5,287 nucleotides of DNA from Sphingomonas sp. (GTDB lineage Bacteria; Pseudomonadota; Alphaproteobacteria; Sphingomonadales; Sphingomonadaceae), in NCBI GenBank assembly GCA_030146605.1, contig JASLBO010000159.1:1-5287 (forward strand), given 5' to 3'. Positions 1-5,287 of this stretch are shown here, in pieces. Below the pieces are notes generated by a model. It was not told the DNA's origin. It saw only the letters and a list, made by a program, of their open reading frames with translations, and did not search any database. Every line of letters begins with the position of its first letter. Position 1 is the stretch's first letter. Made by a program: the position numbers and the translations under genes.

Positions 1-1286
1 GCGGCGATCCGCCGCTCGCGCGCAGCAACGCCCTCGCCCAGCCATTCCGGAACGATTACCGCCTCGTCTACGTCACTGCGCGGCGCTCGGTCCTCGGAGG
101 CAGCGAACTCGTCTCGACGACATCGCTGGTGTGGCACCAACTGAACACGGTGTTCGACGCAACCGGTGCCGACGGCACGCCATCGCCCCGAAGCTTCGAA
201 GAGAGGAACAACATCGCGCTGCTCTCGAACGAGACGCGGCTTTCGGGCGGTGGCCAACGGACGCCGTGGGTGGCCGGCATGTCGGGGATCTACAGTCTGA
301 GCCGCCTTTCACGGTTCCTGGGATCCCCCGAGGATCCGGACCAGATCGCGGGCATACGCAACCGGCAAATGGAATTCTCGGTATTCGGCCAGGCATCCCA
401 TCCGATCACTTCGCTGCTGACCGTAACCGGTGGCGGGCGATTGACCATGTCCAACGGCGCAGGGAACCTGCTCGACGACGTACCTGGCAGGGCGGAGGAA
501 TCGCGCGCCCGGGCGCACTTCGCCGGGAGCGCGGCGCTCGACTGGCACCTGTCGCCATCGCTGTCGGCGTTCCTCCATTATCAGCAGGGGTTTCGTCCCG
601 GCGGCTTTGCGGTGGCGTCCGGATCGGCCACCGAAAGCCAGGAGTTCGAGGCCGACGATCTGAGCCAGATCGAACTCGGCATCCGCTGGCGCGACAAAGC
701 GCGGAACCGCCTGTCGGTCCGGGCAGCCATCTTCGCGGTCGACTGGAACCATGTCCAGGCCGATCTGGTCGACGGCTCGGGCCTTCCCGCCACCGCTAAT
801 ATCGGCAGCGGCAGAATCTATGGGCTGGACGGCGAGATTACCTGGCGTGCGTCCCCGATCTGGACGCTGACCGCCTCGGCTTTCCTGAATAACAGCCAGG
901 TGGTCGCAACGAGCGCGACGGCGGGCGATCCGGACGAAATCACGCTGCCGAACATTCCGAGCGATGGCGTGCGAATTGGCAGCGCATGGCGGTTTGAGCT
1001 GGCGCGCGACGTCGTGCTGACCGGCGAGGCCACTGCGCGTTATGTCGGCCGATCGTATCTCGGGGCGACTCCGCCGATGGACGTGACGCAGGGCCGGTAT
1101 CTTGTCGGCGGACTCGGCGCTCGAATCGACTTCACGCGCTTCGGCATTTCACTGGACATCTCGAATATCGGCGATGCCCGCGCGAACACCTTCGCGTTCG
1201 GCAATCCCTTCGGGCTGGGCCGCCGGAATCAGATCACGCCACTGCGGCCGCGGACTGTCCGGCTGGGGCTCGACTCCCGCTTCTGA
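1..1286 (+). CDS. TonB-dependent receptor, C-terminal beta-barrel (5' partial)
   Basis: Outer-membrane active-uptake receptor; 427 codons of the barrel are visible, in the frame beginning at base 3. The frame is open to the left edge, so the plug domain, TonB box and signal peptide lie outside; an apparent GTG start at 129 is internal. Seen, numbering from the first full codon: alternating polar/hydrophobic strands throughout; YQQGFRPGGF (193-202), the barrel motif usually seen as Y-S-x-G-F-R-P-G-G; DLSQIELGIRWR (about 219-230), equivalent to the common E-x-Y-E-L-G-x-K strand; IYGLDGEITWR (272-282); LPNIPSD (315-321); DISNIGDARANTFAFGNPF (385-403), the late 'N-L-x-D-x-x-x-N' region; and a last strand ending TVRLGLDSRF, with the terminal Phe expected for BAM-dependent insertion. 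Receptors of this family usually have about 700-850 residues, so roughly half is present. The substrate (ferric siderophore, sugar, aromatic or other) cannot be assigned. The gene is separated from the next one by 170 nt. Confidence 0.93.
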   Translation, partial: GDPPLARSNALAQPFRNDYRLVYVTARRSVLGGSELVSTTSLVWHQLNTVFDATGADGTPSPRSFEERNNIALLSNETRLSGGGQRTPWVAGMSGIYSLSRLSRFLGSPEDPDQIAGIRNRQMEFSVFGQASHPITSLLTVTGGGRLTMSNGAGNLLDDVPGRAEESRARAHFAGSAALDWHLSPSLSAFLHYQQGFRPGGFAVASGSATESQEFEADDLSQIELGIRWRDKARNRLSVRAAIFAVDWNHVQADLVDGSGLPATANIGSGRIYGLDGEITWRASPIWTLTASAFLNNSQVVATSATAGDPDEITLPNIPSDGVRIGSAWRFELARDVVLTGEATARYVGRSYLGATPPMDVTQGRYLVGGLGARIDFTRFGISLDISNIGDARANTFAFGNPFGLGRRNQITPLRPRTVRLGLDSRF

Positions 1287-1456
1287 GAGCCCCGGCAAGG
1301 CGCCGGCGACGATCGCCTGGCCGCAACGCGCTGGCCGCAATTTCCTGGCTGAAGGACGTGCTCGTCCCAGCATCGACGCGCGAAACACCCTTCGATTTTT
1401 TTTGGTGAGGGTTCCGCGACCTGCCGGCGTCTCAGGGCAGGAAGGAGACAGCCCTG
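1287..1456 (+). promoter_or_regulatory. Gap and leader before the unknown protein: direct repeat, hairpin and Shine-Dalgarno
   Basis: This 170-nt gap carries several small signals. CTGGCCGCAA occurs twice in direct orientation (1317-1326 and 1331-1340, 14 nt apart), a possible protein-binding site. CCGGC/GCCGG (1292-1296 with 1302-1306) is a short hairpin just after the receptor stop, without a T tract. CCTGCC (1420-1425) pairs with GGCAGG (1436-1441) around a 10-nt loop, immediately followed by AAGGAG (1442-1447), nine bases before the ATG at 1457. The hairpin therefore abuts the ribosome binding site and could affect its access; that role is inference. An isolated run of eight T at 1396-1403 is noted but has no good stem. 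No convincing -35/-10 pair was found. Confidence 0.4.
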
Positions 1457-1834
1457 ATGTCCGAGAAACTGACGCCGCTCGAAAGGGCGGTGATCGCCTT
1501 GTCGCGCCAGGATCCGGTTTCGAGCCTGCGCTCCGGAAGCCGCAAGCGCGGATGGATCCTGGGGCTGCCGACCGCCCCTCCGCCACTCGCCAATCCACGG
1601 CTCGAGGCGCTGCGGCGCTACGCGATCCTCCGTCGATTACACGGGCAGGACAGGGTCGAGGCCGAACGCGAGCAGCTCGGTAAAATGGACTTCAGCGACG
1701 AGCAGATAGAAGAAGTCGGCGACCTGGTAGATCCCGGCAGCCTCACCGCGATCAGCCCAGATCGAAGAAAATATCTTCGTCTCGGCCGGAGGCCTTTTTC
1801 CGGCACGTTTCTGGAACTCAGCAGAAATAAATAA
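1457..1834 (+). CDS. Conserved-looking small cytoplasmic protein of unknown function
   Basis: A 125-residue protein I cannot assign to a named family. The start is well supported: AAGGAG at 1442-1447 lies nine bases before the ATG. It has no signal peptide, membrane segment or cysteine. It is very charged and predicted mostly helical: helix 1 at about 5-18 (LTPLERAVIALSRQ), an arginine/glycine linker with PTAPPPLANP at 38-47, helix 2 at about 48-62 (RLEALRRYAILRRL), helix 3 at about 66-76, and helix 4 from FSDEQIEEVGDLV (79-91). A basic tail of about 30 residues follows (DRRKYLRLGRR at 102-112). The FSDEQIEEV element resembles the short helix-capping motif seen in many small helical proteins and does not define a function. 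The gene precedes the MipA-like gene by 20 nt on the same strand, so the two are probably co-transcribed. The last 20 codons become AT-rich. Confidence 0.72.
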   Translation: MSEKLTPLERAVIALSRQDPVSSLRSGSRKRGWILGLPTAPPPLANPRLEALRRYAILRRLHGQDRVEAEREQLGKMDFSDEQIEEVGDLVDPGSLTAISPDRRKYLRLGRRPFSGTFLELSRNK

Positions 1835-1854
1835 TCAATCTAGCGGGATAATCG

Positions 1855-2676
1855 ATGAAATATACAAAAATGATTTCCAGCGGCACTGCAGCAATCATCG
1901 CTGCGCCGTTTTTATTCTGGTCCGCTGCGGCGTTCGCCCAGGGAGTGATCCCGGCAGAGGCGGCGACTGCGGTGCCGGTTCAGGCATCGGAGCAGGAAGA
2001 TGAAAACCATATCTCGATCGGCGCCGGCGGCGCCTATATGCCGGCCTATCTCGGGTCGGACAAATACCGGTTCCAGCCCCTGCCGGTGATCGACATCAAG
2101 CAGGGTCGCTTCTTCGTCAATTTCGAAGACGGTATCGGCGCCAATCTGTTCGAAAGCGAAGCCGTGACCGCAGGTGTCGGCCTGACGTTCGTCGACGGGT
2201 TTCGCAAGCAGGACGCGCCGTCCGGGATCGGCAAGCTTTCGGACGGATTGGGGGCGCGCGGCTTCGTCAAGCTTCGCCAGTTCGGGTTCGAGGCCACGCT
2301 CGGCACCACCAAGATCATCACGGGCAACAGCAAGGGTGTCCTGGTGGACGCGAGCTTGTCTTATCCTGTTCGGGTAAGCGACAAGCTCGTACTCAGCCCG
2401 TCGATCGGGGCGACCTATGGCGACAAGAAGCACAATAACCGCTATTTCGGAGTAAGTGCACCGCAATCCCTCGCGTCGGGTCTTCCGCAATATCGTGCGG
2501 GCAGCGGCTTTACCGATGCGACCGCGACTCTGGCGGCGCAATACCGCCTGACCGATCGTATCGGCGTCGGAGTCGCGGGCGGCGTCAACACGCTGCTGGG
2601 CGACGCCAGGAACAGCCCGATCGTCAAGCGCAAGACGCAGCCCTTCGGCATGGGGTTCATCAGCTACACTTTCTGA
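1855..2676 (+). CDS. MipA/OmpV-family outer-membrane protein
   Basis: A small outer-membrane beta-barrel. Residues 1-28 form a signal peptide: MKYTK basic start, hydrophobic core at 11-25, and an AFA|QG cleavage site. The mature part is about 245 residues, normal for the family. Family marks seen: GAGGAYMPAYLGSDKYR (57-72) followed by PLPVIDI, the most conserved MipA/OmpV stretch; FFVNFEDGIGANL (86-98); YFGVSAPQSLASGLPQYR (197-214) with AGSGF; LLGDARNSPIV (247-257); and a final strand ending in Phe. In E. coli, MipA bridges the transglycosylase MltA and PBP1B. OmpV-type members act as general porins or adhesins, and others respond to cationic peptides; which role applies here is unknown. The ATG at 1855 is chosen because GGGA (1845-1848) sits six bases upstream and the full signal peptide follows; the ATG at 1870 has no such site. 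The first codons (AAA TAT ACA AAA) are AT-rich, which favours initiation. Confidence 0.92.
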   Translation: MKYTKMISSGTAAIIAAPFLFWSAAAFAQGVIPAEAATAVPVQASEQEDENHISIGAGGAYMPAYLGSDKYRFQPLPVIDIKQGRFFVNFEDGIGANLFESEAVTAGVGLTFVDGFRKQDAPSGIGKLSDGLGARGFVKLRQFGFEATLGTTKIITGNSKGVLVDASLSYPVRVSDKLVLSPSIGATYGDKKHNNRYFGVSAPQSLASGLPQYRAGSGFTDATATLAAQYRLTDRIGVGVAGGVNTLLGDARNSPIVKRKTQPFGMGFISYTF

Positions 2677-2701
2677 CGGCCGTAGCTTCCAAGACGGCCG
2701 T
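2676..2701. repeat. Inverted repeat of ACGGCCGT overlapping the MipA stop codon
   Basis: Two copies of the self-complementary octamer ACGGCCGT (2676-2683 and 2694-2701) are separated by 10 nt. The first copy begins with the A of the TGA stop of the MipA-like gene. Because each copy is a palindrome and the two also pair with each other, the site can fold as one 8-bp hairpin in RNA or be bound as two dyads in DNA. It sits two bases before a second, stronger hairpin. Most likely it is part of the transcript end. Confidence 0.6.
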
Positions 2702-2703
2702 CC

Positions 2704-2737
2704 GGGGCGCCCCCGTCCCCCCTCGCGGGGGCGCCCC
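2704..2737 (+). terminator. Strong GC-only hairpin after the MipA-like gene, probable transcript end
   Basis: GGGGCGCCCCC (2704-2714) pairs perfectly with GGGGGCGCCCC (2727-2737), giving an 11-bp stem made only of G and C with a 12-nt loop. It starts 27 bases after the stop codon. There is no T tract on either side, so it is not a textbook intrinsic terminator. In high-GC bacteria such stems often act as Rho-aided or U-less terminators, or protect the 3' end of the message; which one applies is inference. Being symmetric, it could also serve transcripts coming from the right. Confidence 0.55.
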
Positions 2738-3232
2738 TCCTGGGCTCGGTGACGCATTTACTGGGAGCTCTCCACGGTCTTCTGACGCGCAGATACGCGC
2801 GGCTATTTCTGGTGGTGAGACGATCTGCCGGTTTCGAGCCGGTACCTGTCGCATCTATCGGCGCGTGGACCCTGCCGCGCGCACCAGTCGCCCGATGGTG
2901 AACAGGCGCAGTCTCGCGACCGGCGGCTTTCGATGAGCGGGATGCAGGCCAAGCTAGCCGAGGCCCGCGTCGCGCGTACCCGGGAGACACGCGGCATGCT
3001 TCATTGCTGACGAGCACCCGGGCGACGCTTCAGGCACTGGGGACCACCCACACGCCGGCGAACTATGTCGATCTGCTCTCGACCGGGACCCCGCCTATCG
3101 CGCGCCTCGCGCGTGGCGTGGCGTGGGCCGTCGAGTTGGGCAGTGAGGGTTTGTCGATCTGCCGGAGTCTCAGCCCTGAAGCGAGATTGCTTCGCTATCC
3201 GTCCGGTTCGGCGAAGGCAGGTCTCCAGGCAA
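2738..3232 (+). other. Gap without a confident gene; coding-like plus-strand stretches, possibly gene remnants
   Basis: About 500 bases hold no gene I would call intact. Two plus-strand frames look partly coding. From 2819 to 3010 one frame is open and contains MSGMQAKLAEARVARTRETRG (from 2933), with no good ribosome binding site. From 2902 a second frame is open past 3231. Between about 2989 and 3210 it shows strong G/C third positions and a non-arginine-rich composition (for example TLQALGTTHTPANYVDLL and LARGVAWAVELGSEGLSI). The competing frames there are rich in arginine, as expected of shadows. The switch of the coding-like signal between frames near 3000 is what a frameshifted, decayed gene would show. 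I recognise no protein family. A GAAGC/GCTTC mini-hairpin lies near 3178-3193. Confidence 0.3.
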
Positions 3233-3436
3233 ATGAGGCCGAACTTGGCTGCGAAAAGCAAGATACTTCGCTTCGGCTGGGCGCTGTTGTGGCTCGCCGG
3301 GCTGCTCATCCTCGGCAAGATCGCGATCTCGGTTGGTCAGGAACTGGGCTCTGCGCTTCTTGGCGCGATAGCTGCAGGCCTGACATTGCTCGTCGTCCTC
3401 GCGCTTCGGGCGTCCCTCCCTTCGCGACGACGGTGA
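3233..3436 (+). CDS. Small hypothetical membrane protein, two predicted transmembrane helices
   Basis: A 67-residue reading frame from the ATG at 3233. The frame is open further upstream (an alternative ATG at 3065), but that extension is arginine- and serine-rich and reads like noncoding sequence, so the later start is preferred. A weak Shine-Dalgarno (AGG, 3219-3221) lies 11 bases before it. Seen: a basic N-terminus (MRPNLAAKSK), a hydrophobic helix at about 14-32 (FGWALLWLAGLLILGKIAI) with a lysine at 29, a short polar link with VGQELGS (34-40), a second helix at about 41-58 (ALLGAIAAGLTLLVVLAL), and a basic tail SRRR. By the positive-inside rule both ends would be cytoplasmic, forming an inner-membrane hairpin. 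Third positions are mostly G/C. No family is recognised. It stands alone, six bases before a large inverted repeat, so its function cannot be guessed from neighbours. Confidence 0.5.
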   Translation: MRPNLAAKSKILRFGWALLWLAGLLILGKIAISVGQELGSALLGAIAAGLTLLVVLALRASLPSRRR

Positions 3437-3441
3437 GCAGG

Positions 3442-3512
3442 GTTTCGGGACAACCGACCGGAGGTTGCCACCGCTCTGCCTCAACGGCGCCGTCGGTTCA
3501 TCCCGGTGAAAC
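3442..3512. repeat. Bulged 71-nt inverted repeat with 16 paired bases per arm
   Basis: The left arm GTTTC-GGGA-c-AACCGAC (3442-3458) is complementary to the right arm GTCGGTT-ca-TCCC-ggt-GAAAC (3492-3512). Three uninterrupted helices of 7, 4 and 5 bp are separated only by small bulges on the right arm and one unpaired base on the left. The interior can pair further (GAGG 3461-3464 with CCTC 3479-3482) and holds the perfect 10-bp palindrome ACGGCGCCGT (3484-3493), which overlaps the right arm. The element begins six bases after the stop of the small membrane protein. It may be a terminator-like or structured-RNA element, or a small repeat-family member (REP/MITE-like). There is no T tract, and no target-site duplication was evident. 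Confidence 0.5.
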
Positions 3513-3542
3513 GTGCAAGCGCGAGGATTAGCTAGCACCATT

Positions 3543-3743
3543 CAGGATGCTCGCCCCGGAGGGAGCGGAGCCCTACTTCGCCATGGCAGTCTTTCCGGCC
3601 AGGATGCTTTAACCATCGACACGTGGCACATGGACGGACTGGCGGCTTCGGGCAGCAACGACGTCGCCGTGACGGATCTGGTCATCCGGGGGCACCGCAT
3701 CCTGGACGGCGCGCTGACCGCCAGCCTGCCCTCCATCGGCGCA
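3543..3743 (+). pseudogene. Remnant of an acyl-CoA-dehydrogenase-fold flavoprotein (central fragment)
   Basis: The plus-strand frame reads LTIDTWHMDGLAASGSNDV (3609-3665), then AVTDLVIRGHRILDG (to 3710). This matches the middle-domain signature of the acyl-CoA-dehydrogenase-like flavin monooxygenases (HsaA, DszC and SfnC types), which run D-x-W-x-x-x-G-L-R-G-[TS]-G-S-N-D-V-x-V-x-D-V-F-V-P-x-H-R. Here the 'R-G' before S/T-G-S is A-A, and the 'V-F-V-P' is L-V-I-R, as in a diverged or decaying copy. Intact relatives have about 380-410 residues; only about 40-60 are recognisable. No family-like sequence continues on the right, where the frame runs straight into the antisense of the receptor gene (stop at 3744-3746). 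On the left, RPGGSGALLRHGSLSGQ is weakly compatible. I infer a gene fragment left by deletion or rearrangement. The match is from memory of the family, not a search. Confidence 0.5.
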
Positions 3744-5287
3744 TCACCAGGACGTGCCGACCACAAGGCGGAAATTGCGGCCGAAGATCGGGCGGCCGTA
3801 AATGGCTTCGGCGCTGCCTTGGCCGCTGAGCGAGTCGGTGCGGCTGTTGCCTTCCGTCAACCCATGGGCATTCAAGATGTTGTCGCCCACCACCTGGAGC
3901 TGCCAACGGCCGCGGCGCAGTGTTACGCCCGCGCCGACTGTTCCATAGGAGGGCAGCGCGGTGTTGTTGTACACATCGACGAAGCGCTTGCCCATGTAGG
4001 TGTACCGGCCATAGAGCGAGATATCCGTTCCGCCCGAGGTGAAGTCGAAGCTCGGGCGAATGTTGCCGTAGATCTTCGGCTGGCGCACGATCTGGTTGCC
4101 TTCGGCCTGCTCAGGATCGGCACCCGTCGAGCTCTTGAAGTTCTTGTACTTCGGATCGCTGACCGTCAGCGCACCATTGAGCGTGAACCAGGGGGTCACC
4201 GACCAGGCAGCGTCGAACTCCACGCCTTTGACCTGCGCCTCGCCGATAAAGGGTATGTTGACGTCGTTGCGTCCCGTGGTCGGGTCGAACGCGAGGAAAG
4301 AGGCATTGAGCGGATCGAAATTGGTGTAGAAGCCGGTCACGTATAGATAGGAGCGCCCTGCAGCGAGCTTGAGGCCCAGTTCATACTGGTCCGCCACGGT
4401 CGTCAGGATCGTCGGATTGATGTTCATCACGCTCTGGATGTTCGGCGGAGTCTCCAGATGCGAGGCGCGGCCGTAGAACCCGATATGATTGCTGAAGTCG
4501 TAGTTGGCGCCGACCGTCCAGTTGGTGACATGCGGCTTGCGCTCCTGGTTGATGATCGCACCGGTGAAGGCACGGGTGGCATCATCGGCGAGCGTGGTCC
4601 GATCTCCGAGATTGGCCTGCTCGGTAAGCGCCGCCCAGCCCTTGTAGCTGTACCGCTCGTGACGGATGCCGCCGTCGATGCGCAGGCCGGGTACGATCTC
4701 CCAGGTGTCGTTGGCGAAGAGCGCGTACATCGTGGCATCGGAATCGCCGCGGCTGAGCGTGGCGGTATAGTTGAGCACGCCATTGTCCGTCACGCGGCCG
4801 AGCTCGGTACCCGCCCCGGAATAGGCGACCAGGTCCAGCGTGCGCGGCTTGCCGGCAACTTCGATGAGATAGTTCTGATAGTCGGTCCGGCTGTCCTCGC
4901 CATAGGCGCTGCCGTAAAGGCCGAGCTTGAGGTCATGGTTGCCGAGAGGGGTGTCGAACCGCTTCGCCACCGAGACGGTGCTCTGCGCCGAGTAGAAGCG
5001 CGAATGGATGTCGCGATACTGGCCCTGCATGACCAGGCCCGAAGCCGCAGAGGGATCATAGGCCGTGTTCGTACCGGCCAGCACGTAGCGGAAGCTGGCG
5101 ACGTCCCCGAAGGCGGTACGCGCGCGTCCCAGAAAGCCACTGGCGAAGCTGTTCGCGTCGGCGGGGTTCGTCGTCGAATAGAAGGCCGTGAAATCCAGCT
5201 TTCCGTGGGTGTAGCCGCCCTTGGCCTGGACCAGCCAGCCATCGAACTCGGCTTCATACTGTGCGCCGATATTGATCATCTGCATGT
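3744..5287 (-). CDS. TonB-dependent receptor, barrel and C-terminus (5' partial)
   Basis: A second outer-membrane uptake receptor, reading leftwards; 513 residues are visible and the frame is still open at the right edge, so the plug and signal peptide are missing. The Met codon at 5285 is inside the barrel and is not the true start. Seen, numbering from that Met: YALFANDTWEIVPGLRIDGG (187-206) followed by IRHERY, the classic barrel-entry strand pair; NWTVGANYDFSNHIGFYGRA (255-274); VADQYELGLKL (297-307), the conserved E-L-G-x-K strand; VKGVEFDAAW (352-361); YMGKRFVDVYNNTALPSYGT (430-449); VGDNILNAHGLTEGN (466-480), the D-N-x-x-N region; and the ending YGRPIFGRNFRLVVGTSW, with a terminal Trp instead of the commoner Phe. 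It differs clearly from the left-hand receptor, so this is not a tandem duplicate. The substrate is unknown. The gene points towards the MipA-like gene across the scarred gap; no strong terminator follows its stop. Confidence 0.95.
   Translation of the reverse strand, partial: MQMINIGAQYEAEFDGWLVQAKGGYTHGKLDFTAFYSTTNPADANSFASGFLGRARTAFGDVASFRYVLAGTNTAYDPSAASGLVMQGQYRDIHSRFYSAQSTVSVAKRFDTPLGNHDLKLGLYGSAYGEDSRTDYQNYLIEVAGKPRTLDLVAYSGAGTELGRVTDNGVLNYTATLSRGDSDATMYALFANDTWEIVPGLRIDGGIRHERYSYKGWAALTEQANLGDRTTLADDATRAFTGAIINQERKPHVTNWTVGANYDFSNHIGFYGRASHLETPPNIQSVMNINPTILTTVADQYELGLKLAAGRSYLYVTGFYTNFDPLNASFLAFDPTTGRNDVNIPFIGEAQVKGVEFDAAWSVTPWFTLNGALTVSDPKYKNFKSSTGADPEQAEGNQIVRQPKIYGNIRPSFDFTSGGTDISLYGRYTYMGKRFVDVYNNTALPSYGTVGAGVTLRRGRWQLQVVGDNILNAHGLTEGNSRTDSLSGQGSAEAIYGRPIFGRNFRLVVGTSW

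Noticed and set aside
1372..1403. A possible intrinsic terminator: ATCGA/TCGAT stem before eight T
   Set aside because: The stem has only five pairs, mostly A-T, with a loop of 15 bases; too weak to support.
1102..1683. A 193-codon plus-strand open frame spanning the receptor end and the unknown gene
   Set aside because: It overlaps two better-supported frames, is rich in serine, arginine and alanine, and resembles no protein.
1778..1800. GGCC-GGA-GGCC followed by five T near the end of the unknown gene
   Set aside because: It is a four-pair stem inside a coding region, 55 bases before the next gene of the same probable transcript.
1912..2757. A 281-codon minus-strand open frame
   Set aside because: It is the antisense of the MipA/OmpV gene, is rich in arginine, and has no family features; GC-rich DNA gives such shadows.
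2827..2843. A tRNA T-arm look-alike: GCCGG, loop TTTCGAG, CCGGT
   Set aside because: The loop does not fit TTCRANY in register (T at 56, G at 58), one closing pair is a wobble, and no acceptor or anticodon arm can be built around it.
3442..3512. The inverted repeat as an integron attC site
   Set aside because: The ends do not match the RYYYAAC and GTTRRRY core sites, and no integrase or cassette array is nearby.
3674..3689. CGGAT/ATCCG hairpin as a terminator for the minus-strand receptor
   Set aside because: It has only five pairs and no T tract on the minus strand, and lies within the flavoprotein-like codons.
3513..4346. A 277-codon plus-strand open frame
   Set aside because: Beyond 3743 it is the direct antisense of the second receptor, which has clear barrel motifs. 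Only the part before 3744 was kept, as a flavoprotein remnant.

Overview
The window reads as a piece of a GC-rich alphaproteobacterial chromosome, most likely a sphingomonad (Sphingomonas, Sphingobium, Novosphingobium or a relative). This rests on the high GC content, strong G/C preference at third codon positions, two different TonB-dependent receptors within 5.3 kb, and a MipA/OmpV-family outer-membrane protein. The assignment is by style, not by a search.

Layout. At the left edge is the C-terminal barrel of a plus-strand TonB-dependent receptor whose N-terminus lies outside the window (to 1286). A 170-nt gap follows, with a short direct repeat and a hairpin placed just before a good Shine-Dalgarno sequence. 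Next come a 125-residue cytoplasmic protein of unknown function (1457-1834) and, 20 nt later, a MipA/OmpV-family protein (1855-2676). These two are probably one transcript. It ends in an 8-bp inverted repeat and an 11-bp GC-only hairpin (2676-2737). At the right edge the minus strand carries about 513 residues of a second TonB-dependent receptor (3744 to the edge), also lacking its N-terminus.

The convergent gap between MipA and the second receptor (about 1 kb) looks like a gene graveyard or rearrangement scar, not a plain spacer. It holds coding-like stretches with no recognisable intact gene (about 2819-3231), one plausible small two-helix membrane protein (3233-3436), a bulged 71-nt inverted repeat (3442-3512), and a plus-strand fragment that reads like the central part of an acyl-CoA-dehydrogenase-fold flavoprotein. 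That fragment stops where the receptor gene begins (about 3543-3743).

Functionally, all three confident large genes encode outer-membrane proteins: two nutrient-uptake barrels that depend on TonB/ExbBD energy, and one small barrel of the MipA/OmpV family linked to envelope stress or peptidoglycan scaffolding. The substrates of the receptors cannot be told from these parts. I see no RNA gene, CRISPR array, complete insertion sequence or clearly new multi-gene system. The points most worth a second look are the flavoprotein remnant, the 71-nt inverted repeat and the unknown small gene coupled to MipA.
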